Shown: in pieces, positions 60,831-64,000 of the stretch
Layout: the number at the start of each line of letters is the position of its first letter
How positions within the stretch are numbered: position 1 is the stretch's first letter
NCBI RefSeq assembly: GCF_002072105.2
Contig: NZ_MTBC01000001.1
Span: 1 to 64,000, forward strand
Origin: Croceivirga radicis
Lineage (GTDB): Bacteria; Bacteroidota; Bacteroidia; Flavobacteriales; Flavobacteriaceae
Direction: 5' to 3'
Length of the DNA: 64,000 bases
Position numbers and translations under genes: made by a program
The notes under the pieces: model-generated
The model's input: the letters and a program-made list of their open reading frames with translations, nothing else
What the model was told of the DNA's origin: nothing
Database searches by the model: none

Positions 60831-60869
60831 GAAAATAAAAAAGCCTAGTAATTACAATAACTACTAGGC
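60831..60869 (-). terminator. Terminator now following tRNA-Asn, supplied by the element
   Basis: GCCTAGTA (60843-60850) with TACTAGGC (60862-60869), 11-nt loop, T-rich run on the minus strand at 60831-60842. It lies inside the element next to the right repeat and ends transcription from tRNA-Asn. Confidence 0.8.
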
Positions 60870-60876
60870 ATTTAAT

Positions 60877-60891
60877 GCTCCCCCTCTTGGG
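60877..60891. repeat. attR-type copy of the integration repeat
   Basis: GCTCCCCCTCTTGGG, covering the acceptor 3' side, discriminator and part of the T stem of tRNA-Asn. Identical to 53681-53695. Confidence 0.88.
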
Positions 60892-60951
60892 CTCGAACCA
60901 AGGACCCTCTGATTAACAGTCAGATGCTCTAACCAACTGAGCTAAGGAGGA
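60878..60951 (-). tRNA. tRNA-Asn (anticodon GTT)
   Basis: Complete cloverleaf on the minus strand: acceptor TCCTCCT / AGGGGGA with discriminator G (normal for Asn), anticodon stem TCTGA/TCAGA with loop CTGTTAA (GTT), T arm CTTGG-TTCGAGC-CCAAG. 3' CCA not encoded. It is the insertion site of the element to its left. Confidence 0.96.
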
Positions 60952-61020
60952 ATGTTTCATTCAAAACGGGTGCAAATATAAATTTTTCTTTTTTATACTA
61001 CAAAGAAAAAATGCATCAAT

Positions 61021-62376
61021 TTATTTAAAAATCATTTTGTACAAATCGTTTCCATTCGCAAACAACAGTAAACCAATCAATAAGAAGAAACCAACCATTT
61101 GTGCATATTCTAAAAATTTATCGCTTGGCTTTCTTCCAGAAATCATTTCGTATAGTAAAAACATTACATGCCCCCCATCTAGAGCAGGTATTGGTAATAC
61201 ATTCATGAAGGCCAAAATAATAGATATAAGCGCGGTTGTGGCCCAAAATGCCCTCCAGTCCCATGTTTCTGGGAACATGCTACCAATGGCCTTAAAACCA
61301 CCAACACCCTTATAGGCCCCCGTAGAAGGATTAAATATCTTTTTTAAATTCTTGGCATAGTTGCCCAAAGTTTCCACACCTTGGTTAATACCCGCTGGTA
61401 TGGCCTCAAAAAATCCGTATTTAACAGTGGCTACTTTAAAATAACCCATCTGCTCATACTCTTCCATTGTAAACTGTTGTAGACCCAAACCTAAAGTAGC
61501 TTCTTCAGAAACTTTGGCCACAACGTTTTTGGTCTTCCCTGATTTTGATTTTAAACTAAGGGTAACCTCTTTCCCTTTGTTCGCTTCTAATAACGGTGCC
61601 ACCTGATCCATATATTCTGCCGGCTCACCGTTTATTGCAAGTAAGTGGTCACCTTTTTGCAAATCTATACCTTGATTGTGGCTACCTTTAGAAATGTCTT
61701 TTACATAAAAAGGCGAACGCAAAGAGATAAACCTTGCTTTATCCTCGTCTTCAATAAGTGTAGAAATAAAATCTACCGGTAGCTCCTTTTCAATTACTTG
61801 TCCGTCCCTTTCTATGGTAAGCGAATTTCCATTAATAAGTTCAAGCATTAAACTGCCGTAAGATTCTACGGGCTCACCATCTACCGCTAAAATTTTATCA
61901 CCAGATTTAAGCCCTGCTTTGTCCCCTATGGTAGGCTCTACAATAGCAATACCGTCTTTTAAGCTGTCCATAGGAATATATTCCTTGCCGTATTTATAGG
62001 CCAGACCAATATATATTATAACAGCTAGTATAAAATTCACGGTAACCCCGCCCAGCATAATTATTAAACGTTGCCATGCTGGTTTACTTCTAAACTCCCA
62101 AGGTTTTGGTTCTTCTTTCATTGCTTCGGTATCCATACTTTCGTCTATCATACCAGCAATTTTTACATAGCCGCCCAAAGGCAACCATCCAATCCCGTAA
62201 ACGGTTTCTCCAATTTTCTTTTGGAACAAAGCGAATTTTACGTCAAAAAATAAAAAGAACTTCTCTACTTTGGTTTTAAACAATTTTGCTGGAATAAAGT
62301 GTCCCAACTCATGCAAAACAATTAAAATAGAAAGGCTTAGAAAGAATTGTATAATCTGTATAACTACGGGGCTCAT
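61021..62376 (-). CDS. rseP: RIP metalloprotease RseP
   Basis: A 451-residue site-2 protease that cuts membrane-spanning regulators. Zinc motif HExxH in 'VLHELGHFIPAKLF' (H22, E23, H26), N-terminal membrane segments, two PDZ domains (about 130-270), then 'NVLPIPALDGGHVMFLLYEMI' (LDG motif) near the end. Full length. Conventional start ATG 62376. No neighbour in an operon. Confidence 0.95.
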   Translation of the reverse strand: MSPVVIQIIQFFLSLSILIVLHELGHFIPAKLFKTKVEKFFLFFDVKFALFQKKIGETVYGIGWLPLGGYVKIAGMIDESMDTEAMKEEPKPWEFRSKPAWQRLIIMLGGVTVNFILAVIIYIGLAYKYGKEYIPMDSLKDGIAIVEPTIGDKAGLKSGDKILAVDGEPVESYGSLMLELINGNSLTIERDGQVIEKELPVDFISTLIEDEDKARFISLRSPFYVKDISKGSHNQGIDLQKGDHLLAINGEPAEYMDQVAPLLEANKGKEVTLSLKSKSGKTKNVVAKVSEEATLGLGLQQFTMEEYEQMGYFKVATVKYGFFEAIPAGINQGVETLGNYAKNLKKIFNPSTGAYKGVGGFKAIGSMFPETWDWRAFWATTALISIILAFMNVLPIPALDGGHVMFLLYEMISGRKPSDKFLEYAQMVGFFLLIGLLLFANGNDLYKMIFK

Positions 62377-62529
62377 ATTTTTTTATCTCTTAAAAACCAA
62401 CAAAAGTACATTTTTAAAGGAGCTTACAAAACATTGGTCAACAGCCAGCAATTGTTTTTAAGAAAGAATTGGCAAGAATTACCGCTCAACTGGTTTGATT
62501 AATAGCATGTTCCCGTTTAATTTTGCTAA

Positions 62530-63201
62530 ATGCTACAGTTTTTTTCCAAATTCAAAAAATTCTTTATCGTTCTAGGCATTTTATCGGTGATTATACTATA
62601 TCTCATGTACAATGCTTTAAAACCGGAAAAAAGACTTCCTGTTTACCAACCCAACATGGTAAACCCAGAATTGGTAGATAGCACCTTGCTAGATGTTAAA
62701 AAGTACCATACCATAGCAGACTTTTCCCTGGTAAATCAAAACGGAAAAACCATTACACAAAAAGATTATAAAGGTAAAATCTACGTAGCTGACTTTTTCT
62801 TTACTACCTGCCCTACAATTTGCCCTATTATGACCAAGAACATGGCGGCAATTCAAGATAAAATTGGCGAAGAGGTAATGCTACTATCCCACTCGGTTAC
62901 CCCCCAGATAGATTCTGTTGCCCAATTAAAAAAATATGCTCTTGAAAAAGGAGTGGACGATAGCAAATGGAATTTAGTAACAGGCGATAAAAAACAAATA
63001 TATGCCTTGGCACGCAAGTCTTATTTAGCGGTAAAAAACGATGGCGATGGTGGCCCTTATGATATGATACATACCGAAAATTTTATTTTGGTAGATAAAG
63101 AAAGACGCATTCGCGGTTTTTATGATGGTACCAACCCAAAGGAAATAGATAAACTATTAGGTGATATTGAAATTCTAAAAAGTTCTTATTTAAAGGACTA
63201 A
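62530..63201 (+). CDS. SCO1/SenC family copper-binding protein
   Basis: A 223-residue membrane-anchored thioredoxin-fold protein. N-terminal TM ('FFIVLGILSVIILYLMY'), CxxxC copper motif in 'FFTTCPTICPIMTKNM', and the copper-binding His in 'DMIHTENFILVD'. SCO proteins help load the Cu(A) centre of cytochrome c oxidase. ATG 62530. No oxidase gene adjoins. Confidence 0.93.
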   Translation: MLQFFSKFKKFFIVLGILSVIILYLMYNALKPEKRLPVYQPNMVNPELVDSTLLDVKKYHTIADFSLVNQNGKTITQKDYKGKIYVADFFFTTCPTICPIMTKNMAAIQDKIGEEVMLLSHSVTPQIDSVAQLKKYALEKGVDDSKWNLVTGDKKQIYALARKSYLAVKNDGDGGPYDMIHTENFILVDKERRIRGFYDGTNPKEIDKLLGDIEILKSSYLKD

Positions 63202-63227
63202 TCCTCTTTAGTGTCTTTTTTTTACTG

Positions 63228-63235
63228 TATTTTTG
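63228..63235 (+). promoter_or_regulatory. -7 promoter element before feoAB
   Basis: TATTTTTG, full TAnnTTTG match, 29 bases before TTG 63265; TTTA at 63207 with a 17-nt spacer could be a degenerate -33 element. Confidence 0.45.
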
Positions 63236-63264
63236 CTCTTACTTATATTAAATCTAAATAAGCT

Positions 63265-63504
63265 TTGTTAACGACGGTTGATACACTTAAGAAAGGACAG
63301 AAAGGCATCATAAAAGAGTTTACCACCAATTTACTCCCTATAAAACTATTAGAACTTGGTTGCTTACCAGGTAATGTAATAGAACTTGTGCAAACCGCCC
63401 CTTTACGAGACCCAATATACATTAACGTTAACGGCTCACACATTGCTATAAGAAAAGCTCTTGCCAAACAAATAGAGTTAGAGCTAATAGAAGAGTCCCT
63501 GTAA
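63265..63504 (+). CDS. feoA: FeoA family ferrous iron transport protein
   Basis: A 79-residue SH3-like FeoA domain: 'TLKKGQKGIIKEFTTNLLPIKLLELGCLPGNVIELVQTAP', 'IYINVNGSHIAIRKALAKQIELEL'. Start is TTG 63265; no ATG in frame nearby. FeoA regulates or assists FeoB. One base before feoB. Confidence 0.88.
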   Translation: MLTTVDTLKKGQKGIIKEFTTNLLPIKLLELGCLPGNVIELVQTAPLRDPIYINVNGSHIAIRKALAKQIELELIEESL

Positions 63505-63505
63505 A

Positions 63506-64000
63506 ATGAGTAAAAACATAAACGTAGCCTTAATTGGAAACCCAAATACTGGAAAAACCTCCGTTTTTAATCAGCTAACAGGTCTAAAACAAAAAGTTGG
63601 CAACTATCCTGGCATAACGGTAGAAAAGAAAGAGGGTATCTGCAAACTACCTAGAGGGGTAAAAGCCTATATATTGGACCTGCCCGGGACCTACAGCCTA
63701 AATACTACTTCTTTGGATGAAAGTGTAGTAGTAGAATTATTGCTTAACAAGAACGATAAGGATTATCCAGATGTTGCGGTAGTTATTAGCGATGTTGAAA
63801 ATTTGAAAAGAAATCTTTTACTGTTTACACAAATTAAAGATTTAAAAATACCTTCTATTCTGGTTATTAACATGGCCGATCGTATGGACCGTAAGGGCAT
63901 TAGTTTGGATGTTGAACTTATGGAACAACGCCTAGACACCAAGATTGCCTTAGTTAGCACCCGAAAAGGATTTGGCATAGACCGCTTAAAAGAACTAATT
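63506..64000 (+). CDS. feoB: Ferrous iron transporter FeoB, N-terminal part
   Basis: The first 165 residues of a FeoB, cut off by the window edge. GTPase motifs are visible: G1 'ALIGNPNTGKTSVFNQLTG', G2 'GNYPGITVEKKEG', G3 'LDLPGTYSL', G4 'VINMADRMD' (NxxD). ATG at 63506, one base after the feoA stop. The membrane permease part lies beyond the window. Confidence 0.95.
   Translation, partial: MSKNINVALIGNPNTGKTSVFNQLTGLKQKVGNYPGITVEKKEGICKLPRGVKAYILDLPGTYSLNTTSLDESVVVELLLNKNDKDYPDVAVVISDVENLKRNLLLFTQIKDLKIPSILVINMADRMDRKGISLDVELMEQRLDTKIALVSTRKGFGIDRLKELI

Larger units (their letters stand above)
53681..60891. mobile_element. 7.2-kb integrative element at tRNA-Asn
   Basis: Boundaries are the two copies of the 15-bp repeat GCTCCCCCTCTTGGG (53681-53695 and 60877-60891); the right copy is the 3' end of tRNA-Asn. 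Contents: tyrosine recombinase at the left end, HTH protein, hypothetical proteins, a possible replication protein, a possible nuclease with membrane anchors, and exported proteins. Interior DNA looks more AT-rich than the flanks. No transposase, conjugation, capsid or terminase genes. Confidence 0.88.

Noticed and set aside
53681-60891. Integrative conjugative element or prophage
   Set aside because: No relaxase, T4SS, capsid, terminase or portal genes in 7.2 kb; a satellite or island fits better.
60878-60951. Damaged tRNA-Asn
   Set aside because: The full cloverleaf and G73 are intact; the repeat reconstitutes the gene.

Overview
The window is chromosomal DNA from a member of the Bacteroidetes, almost certainly a marine Flavobacteriaceae. 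Evidence: AT-rich DNA, many TAnnTTTG-type -7 promoter elements, a type 9 secretion (T9SS) C-terminal sorting tail on a DUF1501 protein, exported fucosidases, the SDR-type threonine dehydrogenase, and the TTG/GTG starts and short intergenic gaps common in this group. The genus cannot be fixed from sequence alone.

Layout. 0-16.5 kb: housekeeping and envelope genes (flavin reductase, DUF3352 protein, ACT protein, YraN, a DUF1800/DUF1501 export pair, metG, tex, receiver protein, HDAC-like deacylase, PAP2, ferritin, ssb) plus two small genes under 60 residues. 16.7-24.4 kb: a fucoside-degradation cluster, GH29 lipoprotein - GH2 - GH29, without SusC/SusD. 24.4-36.4 kb: MarC, an operon of small envelope and cytosolic proteins, CBS protein, M28 peptidase, epimerases, TPR protein, L-threonine dehydrogenase, moaC/moaE. 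tRNA-Arg(CCT) is at 36.5 kb.

37.0-51.6 kb is the most coherent block: a sulfur-respiration module. It holds two YeeE/YedE sulfur transporters, cytochrome bd oxidase (cydAB), a DUF2892 protein, a sulfite-oxidase-like molybdoenzyme with a cytochrome c partner and a sterol-desaturase-like protein, a persulfide dioxygenase-rhodanese fusion, a rhodanese lipoprotein, thioredoxin, a SulP anion transporter and a Crp/Fnr regulator. Six promoters in this block carry a palindrome of the form (T)GTAAC-N4-GTTAC(A), or a one-mismatch version, placed 29.5-30.5 nt upstream of a -7-like box. This is the geometry of class II Crp/Fnr activation and defines a likely regulon for the regulator encoded here. A second molybdoenzyme operon (isoquinoline-oxidoreductase type) lies next to it and lacks the palindrome.

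53.68-60.89 kb is a 7.2 kb integrated element at the 3' end of tRNA-Asn(GTT). It is bounded by a 15-bp direct repeat, has paired 12-bp-period TTGGATA repeats just inside both ends, and encodes a tyrosine recombinase, an excisionase-like HTH protein, a possible replication protein, a possible membrane-anchored PD-(D/E)xK nuclease and several exported proteins of unknown function. 61-64 kb returns to core genes: rseP, a SCO-family protein, feoA and the start of feoB, which runs off the window.
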